6,837 nt of DNA. Origin: Clostridiales bacterium (GTDB lineage: Bacteria; Bacillota; Clostridia; Christensenellales; Aristaeellaceae). Shown piece by piece: positions 1 through 5,102 of this stretch. The notes below the pieces were generated by a model. The model was not told the origin of the DNA, searched no databases, and worked only from the letters and a program-made list of their open reading frames with translations. The DNA lies in contig JAAZEI010000113.1 of the NCBI GenBank assembly GCA_012512355.1, positions 1 to 6,837 of the forward strand, in the 5' to 3' direction. Within the stretch, counting starts at the first letter, position 1. Each line of letters begins with the position of its first letter. Made by a program: the position numbers and the translations under genes.

Positions 1-20
1 AAAACAAAAACAGATCCACC
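1..20 (-). terminator. Candidate riboswitch-controlled terminator (3' arm and U-rich run)
   Basis: On the minus strand, positions 20-9 read GGTGGATCTGTT and can pair with AACAGATTCACC at 152-141, giving 12 bp with a single G-U pair. The transcript then runs into five U, one G and four U, down to the window edge. A stem followed at once by a U-run is the layout of an intrinsic terminator. The unusual point is that the whole riboswitch aptamer lies inside the stem. The probable transcription start lies near 149, so only about 9 of the 12 pairs may exist in the RNA. The U-run is interrupted, and the sequence after it is not visible. It could instead be a plain extension of the aptamer's basal helix. 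Confidence 0.45.
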
Positions 21-25
21 TTGAT

Positions 26-39
26 GACGCCATAGCGTC
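26..39 (-). promoter_or_regulatory. Small hairpin between the aptamer and the U-run
   Basis: On the minus strand, GACGC-TATG-GCGTC (39-26) gives five pairs closing a four-base loop. It sits between the 3' end of the aptamer and the arm that precedes the U-run. It could be part of the expression platform, or only a spacer helix stacked inside the larger outer stem. It is not itself followed by a U-run, so it is not a terminator on its own. Confidence 0.4.
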
Positions 40-45
40 CAGGAG

Positions 46-137
46 TGGGAACTGGCTGCCGTACCTGCCTTTCAGCGGGGTTAGGCCCTGTAGTTTTGCG
101 TCACAGCCTTTCAGCTGTTTTGCCTTGAGCACACCCA
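46..137 (-). promoter_or_regulatory. GEMM-I (cyclic-di-GMP-I class) riboswitch aptamer
   Basis: Read on the minus strand, this segment has the conserved blocks of the GEMM-I aptamer in the right order. They are CAAGGCAAA (around 128-120), a P2 hairpin CAGCU-GAAA-GGCUG (117-104) with the GNRA loop that docks in this family, GACGCAAA (102-95), a CCUAA tetraloop-receptor strand (85-81) with partner GUACGG (62-57), and a 3' strand AGCCAGUUCCC. The basal helix can be formed by UGGG (137-134) and CCCA (49-46). The family binds cyclic di-GMP, or cyclic AMP-GMP in a variant, and controls motility, adhesion, surface or electron-transfer genes. In a manual alignment to the Vibrio Vc2 aptamer, the ligand-contacting G20 is still G, which favours cyclic di-GMP. 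The regulated gene lies beyond position 1. Class assignment is firm; ligand choice is inference. Confidence 0.88.
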
Positions 138-144
138 TAGGGTG
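132..144 (-). promoter_or_regulatory. 5' leader hairpin competing with riboswitch P1 and the outer stem
   Basis: On the minus strand, CACCC-TAT-GGGTG (144-132) forms a five-pair hairpin with a three-base loop at the very start of the predicted transcript. Its left arm overlaps the CACC needed for the stem preceding the U-run. Its right arm overlaps the TGGG of the aptamer's basal helix. The hairpin is therefore mutually exclusive with both, as expected of an antiterminator-like switching element. The pairings are seen directly; the regulatory role is inferred. Confidence 0.4.
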
Positions 145-155
145 AATCTGTTTAT

Positions 156-184
156 AATATACCAGCATCAAATCGAAATGTCAA
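156..184 (-). promoter_or_regulatory. SigA-type promoter driving the GEMM riboswitch leader
   Basis: The minus strand has a perfect -35 box TTGACA (184-179), exactly 17 nt of spacer, and a -10 box TATATT (161-156, five of six consensus bases). A TG one base before the -10 box adds an extended -10 element. The stretch upstream (about 185-210) is rich in A-runs on this strand, like an UP element. Transcription should start near 149, a few bases before the riboswitch structures. The placement directly ahead of the aptamer supports an independent transcription unit, separate from the metal operon. Confidence 0.8.
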
Positions 185-203
185 CACTTTTTTCAATTTA
201 TTT

Positions 204-232
204 TAATTCTTTTTATTAACTCTCAAGAATTA
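204..232. repeat. 8-bp inverted repeat upstream of the riboswitch promoter
   Basis: TAATTCTT (204-211) and AAGAATTA (225-232) are perfect inverted copies separated by 13 nt. The pair lies about 20 bp upstream of the -35 box of the leader promoter. It is AT-rich and no U-run follows on either strand, so it does not look like a terminator. It could be an upstream operator or chance symmetry in AT-rich DNA. Confidence 0.3.
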
Positions 233-288
233 CCAAAAAACAGCTCCGCACATTATTTAACACGACAAAGCTAATGGAATTCAATTAA

Positions 289-327
289 GAAATAAAGCCC
301 TTTGAAGCAAGAAACTTTCAAAGCTTT
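289..327 (-). terminator. Probable intrinsic terminator of the metal-transport operon
   Basis: On the minus strand, AAAGC-TTTGAA (327-317) can pair with TTCAAA-GG-GCTTT (306-294) around a ten-base loop, leaving GG bulged. The RNA then continues as AUUUCUUAAUU. It lies about 130 nt after the stop of the last permease gene and before the next promoter, where a terminator is expected. The stem is AT-rich and the U-tract is interrupted, so the call is moderate. Confidence 0.45.
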
Positions 328-351
328 GATTAGAGAGTACGAACACCTACC

Positions 352-400
352 AAGTCAACACCACACGAAACAGTCACTTTATTCCGAGTGGTGGTGACTT
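352..400 (-). repeat. Imperfect inverted repeat downstream of the last permease gene
   Basis: Read on the plus strand, AAGTC (352-356) and ACCAC (360-364) are matched by GTGGTGACTT (391-400), with AAC bulged. Inside, CACT (375-378) matches AGTG (387-390). In the operon's RNA this gives a long branched hairpin about 55 nt after the stop codon. No U-run follows, so it may be a 3'-end protecting structure or part of a longer termination region. The base pairing is seen; any role is inferred. Confidence 0.35.
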
Positions 401-455
401 AGTGATATTTCTCAAATTTTATCTGAATTCTGCTTTCAAACTCCGTATCAGGATT

Positions 456-1571
456 TTACGAAAACAATCTGTCATAAGCCTCTATGCTGTTGACGCGGCC
501 CTGGTCTGTTAAGACAACCAATTTCTCGGAGAACAAGATATTCTGTTCCTGCTTGAGCATATCCAGTATCTTGTTGGTGAAGCGCGTGGTCCAGTTCATA
601 TGCGTATGAATGGTGGTGATGGTTGTTTCCTGGGCCTGGATGGCGCTTCCTTCATGGTTGTATAAGTGGAAGAGCATCGCAAGCTTGGCAAACTCAAGTT
701 TTTGATTTCTGCGTCTGAATATCGAGCTGATCAGGCCCCTGTTGGGCGCTATGATAAAGACGATGAAAAAGACAAAGCCCGTCACCACGGCCATGCTGCC
801 CGCGATGGATACATCCAAAAAGGCTGCGAGCTGATAGCCAAGGATGCCGTTGGCAGCGCCGATGAGCCCGCTTAAGATCAGCATGCGTTTGAGGTCATCT
901 GTCAGCAGGTAGGCTGTCACGGGCGGCCCAATCATAAAGGCTACAACCAGCACCGAGCCGACGGCCTGGAAGGCGCCGACGGTGGTCAGGGAGACCAGGG
1001 TCATCAGACCATAGTGAATGAGTGCAGGTGAAAAGCCCAAAATCGCTGCCAGCATGGGGTCAAATGCCGCTATCTTCAGTTCCTTGAAAAAGATGATGAC
1101 GGCAGCCAGGTTGAGGATGAGGAGCAGGCCTGTGGTATAGATGGCTTTGGCGCCGATATCAGTCCCGGCGATTACCATCCGGTCAAAGGGGGCGAAGGCC
1201 AGCTCCCCCAGCAGCACCGAGTCCGTATCCAGATGAACGGAGCCCGCGTAGCGGCTGATGAGGATGATGGCGATGGAGAACAGAAGCGGAAAGACCACGC
1301 CGATGGCGGCATCTTCTGCCAGCAGCCGGGTGCGGCTGAGCATTTCAGTCAGCCATACGGTGATTACACCCATCAGGGTAGCACCCACTATCAGCAGGGG
1401 GGAGGACAAATCGTGGGTGATGAAAAACCCCAGGACAATGCCCAGCAAGATTGTATGCGTAATGGAGTCAGACATCATGGACATTTTGCGAAGTACCAGG
1501 AAAACACCCGGAATAGCGCAGGCTACTGCCACAATCACGGCGATAATTTGTATCTCAATTTGCGGTGACAT
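456..1571 (-). CDS. troD: Metal ABC transporter permease (TroD type) with C-terminal winged-helix-like extension
   Basis: This is a membrane subunit of a divalent-metal (Mn/Zn/Fe) importer of the ZnuB/TroCD family (ABC-3). It is hydrophobic over residues 1-275, with several membrane spans. It shows SDSITHT near residue 34, the DPMLAAILGFSP cytoplasmic loop that contacts the ATPase, and a TVGAFQAVGSVLV span. The start is taken at the ATG at 1571, because GGAGG (1584-1580) sits 8 nt before it; the in-frame GTG at 1580 overlaps that site. It overlaps the upstream permease gene by 17 bp, so the two are probably translationally coupled. At 371 residues it is longer than the usual 280-300. The last 80 or so (about 290-371) are soluble and resemble a DtxR-like winged helix, with a helix at FAKLAMLFHLYNHEG, a helix at TNKILDMLKQEQ and a wing near LVVLTDQGR. 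Long TroD and MntC proteins are known in this family. Confidence 0.9.
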   Translation of the reverse strand: MSPQIEIQIIAVIVAVACAIPGVFLVLRKMSMMSDSITHTILLGIVLGFFITHDLSSPLLIVGATLMGVITVWLTEMLSRTRLLAEDAAIGVVFPLLFSIAIILISRYAGSVHLDTDSVLLGELAFAPFDRMVIAGTDIGAKAIYTTGLLLILNLAAVIIFFKELKIAAFDPMLAAILGFSPALIHYGLMTLVSLTTVGAFQAVGSVLVVAFMIGPPVTAYLLTDDLKRMLILSGLIGAANGILGYQLAAFLDVSIAGSMAVVTGFVFFIVFIIAPNRGLISSIFRRRNQKLEFAKLAMLFHLYNHEGSAIQAQETTITTIHTHMNWTTRFTNKILDMLKQEQNILFSEKLVVLTDQGRVNSIEAYDRLFS

Positions 1572-2478
1572 CCGGCGCACCTCCTTTTAAATTATATTCC
1601 ATCTTGTTTTTTCTGCGCTGATACATCCGGTGCAGCACACCGCGGCCGGGTGCGAACAATACACTGATGATGACAATCACGCTCACGCAGACCACAATGG
1701 CCGGCCCCGTGGGCAGCCTTGGGATCAGCGAGCTGGCCGCCGTGCCCGCCACACCCGATATGGCCCCAAAAAAGGCTGATAAAGTCACCATCACCCACAG
1801 CTTGTTTGTCCATTGTCGCGCGGCGACAGCCGGCGTGATGAGCATGGCGCTCATGAGGATGACGCCCACTGTTTGCAGGCCGATGATAATACTCAAAACA
1901 ATCATCGCCGACAGCAGCAGGTTGAGCGTCACGGGTGAAAAGCCCAGGCTCTGCGCAAAGTCGCTGTCAAAGGTAAAGAGTTTGAACTCTTTCCAAAACA
2001 GCAGCACCAGCGTCAGCAGCACCGCCCCGGTGATGAGCATCAGCATCAGGTCGCGCTGCAGCAGGGTGGATGCCTGGCCAAAGATAAAGCGGTTAAGCCC
2101 CGCCTGGTTTGAGTTGGGCATCTTCTGCACATAGGTCAGCAGCACCAGGCCCAGGCCAAAGAATACCGACATCACCAGCGCCAGCGCGCTGTCAAACTTG
2201 ATGCGGGTATGCTTGACGATGCTCAGGATAAACAGGGTGGCCATCAGGCCCGATACCAGGGCGCCCAACAAAAGCACCTCTGTGTTCTTGCTGCCCAGCA
2301 GCACAAAGGCCATCACAACGCCCGGCAGCGCCGCGTGAGAGACACCGTCCCCCAGCAGGCTTTGCTTGCGCAGCACCGCGAAGCTGCCCAGCACCCCGCT
2401 GATCATTCCCAGCAGGGCGGAGCCCAAGGCCACGACCTGGAAGGTATAGTCCGAAAACAAAGCGATAAAGCTGTTCAT
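1555..2478 (-). CDS. troC: Metal ABC transporter permease (TroC/MntC type)
   Basis: This is the first of two ABC-3 family membrane subunits forming the channel for a divalent metal, presumably pairing with the permease encoded downstream. It is about 307 residues, the normal size, and hydrophobic with seven to nine predicted spans. Family landmarks are GDGVSHAALPG (residues 43-53), the DSDFAQSLGFSP coupling loop (171-182), and GLQTVGVILMSAMLITPAVAA (about 200-220). The start is taken at the ATG at 2478, one base after the TGA stop of the ATPase gene; this is typical of reinitiation or coupling. An in-frame GTG at 2490 would add four residues and overlap the ATPase gene, and cannot be excluded. 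The C-terminal tail is charged (QRRKNKMEYNLK) and probably cytoplasmic. The metal cannot be told from the permease alone. Confidence 0.92.
   Translation of the reverse strand: MNSFIALFSDYTFQVVALGSALLGMISGVLGSFAVLRKQSLLGDGVSHAALPGVVMAFVLLGSKNTEVLLLGALVSGLMATLFILSIVKHTRIKFDSALALVMSVFFGLGLVLLTYVQKMPNSNQAGLNRFIFGQASTLLQRDLMLMLITGAVLLTLVLLFWKEFKLFTFDSDFAQSLGFSPVTLNLLLSAMIVLSIIIGLQTVGVILMSAMLITPAVAARQWTNKLWVMVTLSAFFGAISGVAGTAASSLIPRLPTGPAIVVCVSVIVIISVLFAPGRGVLHRMYQRRKNKMEYNLKGGAPDVTAN
1578..1584 (-). promoter_or_regulatory. Ribosome binding site that fixes the second permease start
   Basis: The minus strand reads GGAGGTG here, with 8 nt between GGAGG and the ATG at 1571. The site lies inside the 3' end of the preceding permease gene, so that protein's last residues are encoded by the next gene's ribosome binding site. 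It rules against the upstream in-frame GTG at 1580, which overlaps it. Confidence 0.75.
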
Positions 2479-2479
2479 A

Positions 2480-3232
2480 TCACACCACACTCTTCAAAAG
2501 CGCGTGCTTGCTTTTATAGGCTTTCTGGAGGTTTTCTTCGTTGAATACTTCTTCCACCGGGCCGCTGGCGACCACGCGCAGGTTAATGAGGGTGACCCAG
2601 TCAAAGTACTCTGCCACCGTTTGCAGGTCATGGTGCACCACAACCACCGTTTTGCCCTGCGCCCGCAGTTCGCGCAAAAGGGCGACGATGGCCAATTCTG
2701 TCTTGGCGTCAACGCCTTTAAAAGGCTCATCCATAAAATAGATGTCTGCCTCCTGGGCCAGCGCGCGGGCCAGAAAGACCCTCTGCTGCTGCCCGCCCGA
2801 CAGCTGACTGATCTGACGGTTGGCATAATCGAGCATGCTGACCTTGGTCAGCGTCTGCTTGGCCAGCTCCATGTCCTCTTTGCGTGGGCGGCGAATCCAC
2901 CCCAGCTTGCCATAGCAGCCCATCAGCACGACATCAAGCACCGTCGAGGGAAAATCCCAGTCGACGCTGCCGCTTTGGGGCACATAGCCAATCGAGTTTT
3001 TGACGGACCGGCTATGAATATCCCCGTCCGCAAACCGGACAGATCCCGAAACCGGCTTCAGCAGCCCCAGCATGGCTTTGATCAAGGTGGTTTTACCCGC
3101 GCCATTGGGCCCGACGATGGCCAGGATTTTCCCTCTAGGTATCAGCAGATCAACATCCCACAGTACGGGCTTGGCATCATAGGCTACGGTTAAATCCTCT
3201 ACTTCTACGGCAAAATCCAGTTCCTTATCCAT
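2480..3232 (-). CDS. troB: Metal ABC transporter ATP-binding protein (TroB/MntB type)
   Basis: This cytoplasmic ATPase powers the metal importer. Counting from the ATG at 3232 (250 residues), it has Walker A GPNGAGKTT (41-49), a Q-loop VPQ ending at Q86, VDWDFP (90-95) as is common in Mn/Zn-type ATPases, the signature LSGGQQQR (144-151), Walker B IYFMDEP (164-170), a D-loop at GVDAKTE, and the switch histidine in VVHHD (198-202). All catalytic motifs are intact. An ATG at 3250 overlaps the stop of the binding-protein gene (ATGA) and would add six residues, but it has no ribosome binding site. The GAGGGGGG at 3248-3241 is placed correctly for 3232. The gene lies between the lipoprotein and the permeases, as in tro, mnt and sit operons. 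Confidence 0.95.
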   Translation of the reverse strand: MDKELDFAVEVEDLTVAYDAKPVLWDVDLLIPRGKILAIVGPNGAGKTTLIKAMLGLLKPVSGSVRFADGDIHSRSVKNSIGYVPQSGSVDWDFPSTVLDVVLMGCYGKLGWIRRPRKEDMELAKQTLTKVSMLDYANRQISQLSGGQQQRVFLARALAQEADIYFMDEPFKGVDAKTELAIVALLRELRAQGKTVVVVHHDLQTVAEYFDWVTLINLRVVASGPVEEVFNEENLQKAYKSKHALLKSVV

Positions 3233-3240
3233 CTTGTTTT

Positions 3241-3248
3241 CCCCCCTC
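3241..3248 (-). promoter_or_regulatory. Ribosome binding site that decides the ATPase start
   Basis: The minus strand reads GAGGGGGG, ending 8 nt before the ATG at 3232. It overlaps the TGA stop of the binding-protein gene. It makes the ATG at 3232 more likely than the upstream in-frame ATG at 3250, which has no purine-rich site ahead of it. Confidence 0.65.
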
Positions 3249-4185
3249 ATTTTAAAGCGTCCACAATGATATCGATGTTGGCTTTGACAGTTTTGATGTA
3301 GGTATCGGCGCCCGACTTTTCATCACCAATCGAGTCCGAGTAAAGCTCTCCGCCGATGCCCACATCAAAGCCTCTGGCTTTGACGGCAGCCTGTACCGCC
3401 TGGATGGTTTTTGGCGGAACGGAAGATTCCAGGAAGATCGCCTTGATTTCCCGCTCGACAATAAATTTGGCCAGCTCGCTCACATCCGAGGTACCGGCTT
3501 CGGCATCGGTGCTGATGCCCTGCAGACCCCGCACTTCAAAACCGTACGCTTTGCCGAAATATTGGAAGGCGTCATGCGCTGTCACCAGGACGCGCTTTTC
3601 CTCGGGCAGTTCCTTCGCGCGATTGTGCACATAGGTATCTAGGTCATCCAGTTCCCTCAGGTAGGCCTCCAGGTTTGCCTCGTAGACTGCCTTGCCCTCA
3701 GGGTCGGCTTCAGTCAGGCCCGCAGCCAGTGTCTTGGCGCCCAATTTCCACAAAGAGACATCAAACCAGACATGGGGATCGTGGATCGAACTATCCGATT
3801 CCCATTCCAGCAGCGTTGAAACGTCCAGACCTTCTTCTATGCTGATGACTTTTTGTCTGGTCCCCTGAAGCTTTTCAAACAGATCAGCCATTTTCCCTTC
3901 CAGGTGCAGGCCGTTATATAGCACCACATCCGCCTTTTGCATCAGCGTGACATCCCCCGCACTCGCCTGGTAGAGATGAGGGTCAATGCCCGGCCCCATC
4001 AGGCCGTCCACGTGGACGCGCCCATCGCCAATGATGCTGGCCAGGTCTGACAGCATGGTCGTGGTCGCGACGATTTTGAGTTTGCCTTCAGGCGCGGGTT
4101 CTTTTGCGGCGGGCCCCGTACAGGCTGAGAGCAGCAGGGACATCACCAGGAGTGCAGCAAGAAGAAACATCGTTTTTTTGTTCAT
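3247..4185 (-). CDS. troA: Metal-binding lipoprotein of ABC importer (TroA/ZnuA superfamily)
   Basis: This cluster A-I solute-binding protein captures a divalent metal outside the membrane and delivers it to the permeases. It is 312 residues. A lipoprotein signal peptide has KK at residues 3-4, a hydrophobic core and the lipobox LLSAC, with lipidated Cys22. The four expected metal ligands are visible: His70 (GIDPHLYQ), His138 (DPHVWFD), His204 (TAHDAFQYF) and Asp284 (LYSDSIG). They match the His/His/His/Asp set of Treponema TroA. PsaA/MntC-type manganese proteins have Glu at the third position. There is no His-rich loop of the kind seen in many ZnuA/AdcA zinc proteins. GISTDAEAGTSDV (223-235) is a family hallmark. 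The ATG at 4185 has GGAGG 6 nt upstream and lies 26 nt after the regulator's stop. Mn, Zn or Fe are all possible; the regulator favours Mn. Confidence 0.94.
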   Translation of the reverse strand: MNKKTMFLLAALLVMSLLLSACTGPAAKEPAPEGKLKIVATTTMLSDLASIIGDGRVHVDGLMGPGIDPHLYQASAGDVTLMQKADVVLYNGLHLEGKMADLFEKLQGTRQKVISIEEGLDVSTLLEWESDSSIHDPHVWFDVSLWKLGAKTLAAGLTEADPEGKAVYEANLEAYLRELDDLDTYVHNRAKELPEEKRVLVTAHDAFQYFGKAYGFEVRGLQGISTDAEAGTSDVSELAKFIVEREIKAIFLESSVPPKTIQAVQAAVKARGFDVGIGGELYSDSIGDEKSGADTYIKTVKANIDIIVDALK

Positions 4186-4211
4186 GAGAGACCTCCGAAA
4201 ATTTTAATTTA

Positions 4212-4865
4212 TTAATCGCGGAACTGTTCCACGAATATCAGGCTGGCGGCCTGCCGGCTGATGCGGGTGAGTTTGCCCCCAAGGTTGAGCTTGAATGCGC
4301 TTTTATCCGCCGCCGCTTCCACCATTTCCACCGGACTGCCAATCGCGATGCCCATCTCCTGCAGGGAGTCCATCAGGCTTTCATCCTCTTTTACCCGGCG
4401 GATATAGGAGGTGCTGCCCGGCGGCATCAGGTCCAGGCTCTGCAGCGGGGTACGCTGGATGCTGCCATCGAGCCCGGGGATGGCGCTGCCATGGGGGCAA
4501 TGAGTCGGATGGTTCAAATAGGCATCCAGACGGGCTGACAGACGCGGCGGGGTCAGGTGTTCGAGCAGTTCAGCATCTTCATGCGCTTCCCTCCAGGAGT
4601 AGCCCAGGTGACGGCTCAAAAACACTTCCCATAATCGGTGGCCGCGCACCAGCCTTGTGGCAAACTCCATCCCCCGGGGCGTAAGGCGCGAGCCTTTGTA
4701 AGGCTCATAGAAAATAAGATCATCTTTTTTGAGTTTGACCAACATTTCTGTCACCGATGCGGGTGCGATCTGCAAGGCATCGGCGATCTGCTTGTTGCTC
4801 ACCAACTCATCCTCAACGCTCAATTGAAAGAGGGCTTTTAAATAATCTTCTTTATTGGGCGTCAT
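4212..4865 (-). CDS. mntR: DtxR/MntR-family metal-dependent repressor with FeoA-like C-terminal domain
   Basis: This cytoplasmic regulator binds DNA when loaded with metal and should repress its own importer operon. It is 217 residues. An N-terminal winged helix (about 1-65) has its recognition helix near IAPASVTEMLVKLKKD. A dimerisation and metal-binding domain (about 70-135) includes CPHGSAIP (123-130). A C-terminal FeoA/SH3-like domain spans about 145-217. Aligned by eye to Bacillus MntR, Asp7, His76, Glu99, Glu102 and His103 match the manganese ligands Asp8, His77, Glu99, Glu102 and His103. Glu99 stands where DtxR has Cys102, which favours Mn over Fe. The match to MntR Glu11 is Lys10, a departure. 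AAGGAG sits 5 nt before the ATG. It is the first gene of the operon, and the palindrome at 4971-4986 is its probable operator. The symbol is at family level. Confidence 0.9.
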   Translation of the reverse strand: MTPNKEDYLKALFQLSVEDELVSNKQIADALQIAPASVTEMLVKLKKDDLIFYEPYKGSRLTPRGMEFATRLVRGHRLWEVFLSRHLGYSWREAHEDAELLEHLTPPRLSARLDAYLNHPTHCPHGSAIPGLDGSIQRTPLQSLDLMPPGSTSYIRRVKEDESLMDSLQEMGIAIGSPVEMVEAAADKSAFKLNLGGKLTRISRQAASLIFVEQFRD

Positions 4866-4958
4866 GTTTTCTCCTTCATCATTGACCGTCCGCCGGCTGC
4901 GCTTGATCCACCAAATGGGTATTTGCCAAAACAGTTCCTTCTTTGGGTTTCAGTTATC

Positions 4959-4986
4959 AATATAACCACATTTAGGTGCACCTAAA
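4959..4986 (-). promoter_or_regulatory. Promoter of the metal-transport operon
   Basis: On the minus strand, a -10 box TATATT lies at 4964-4959. The best -35 match is TTTAGG (4986-4981), with 16 nt of spacer and only three of six consensus bases. A start near 4952 leaves a leader of about 87 nt before the regulator gene. The weak -35 is embedded in a palindrome, so a bound repressor would directly block RNA polymerase. Confidence 0.6.
4971..4986. promoter_or_regulatory. DtxR-family operator, perfect 16-bp palindrome
   Basis: TTTAGGTGCACCTAAA is a perfect inverted repeat, each half reading TTTAGGTG. The TTAGG half-site resembles the TTAGGT...ACCTAA pattern bound by DtxR-family repressors such as DtxR, IdeR and their relatives. 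It covers the -35 region and spacer of the operon promoter and lies about 105 bp ahead of a gene encoding such a repressor. I saw no second copy in the window. The palindrome is certain; the binding protein is inferred from position and motif. Confidence 0.8.
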
Positions 4987-5102
4987 CTTGAAGAAGAAAC
5001 TTAATCGTCCATTAAAAATAGCCCTATGCCAAGATGCCTCCTCAAAAACATCCTGCAGCACAAAGCTCATGATCATGACTGACGAAATAGATATCTAATG
5101 TA

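Noticed and set aside
2504..3193. Long plus-strand open frame (229 codons) opposite the ATPase gene
   Set aside because: It is fully antisense to a gene with all ATPase motifs intact. Its translation has no recognisable domain, and it is best explained as a shadow of the coding bias on the other strand.
4295..4684. Plus-strand frame rich in Pro, Ser and Gly, opposite the regulator gene
   Set aside because: Its composition follows from the antisense of a GC-rich coding frame. No ribosome binding site or domain was seen, and the minus-strand gene is a clear DtxR-family member.
4880..4935. Possible 16-codon TTG-started leader peptide in the regulator's 5' leader, preceded by AAGGA
   Set aside because: It has a rare start codon, no conserved feature and no attenuator-like hairpin nearby. 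It is too short to support from one sequence.
5037..5043. Good ribosome-binding-like GAGGAGG on the minus strand between the GNAT and regulator genes
   Set aside because: The frames that follow stop within a few codons (TTG GCA TAG; ATG GAC GAT TAA), so no gene can be supported.
5067..5078. Perfect 12-bp palindrome TCATGATCATGA after the GNAT gene
   Set aside because: It has no loop and no U-run, so it is not a terminator. It does not resemble the metal box or overlap a promoter. Chance symmetry is likely.
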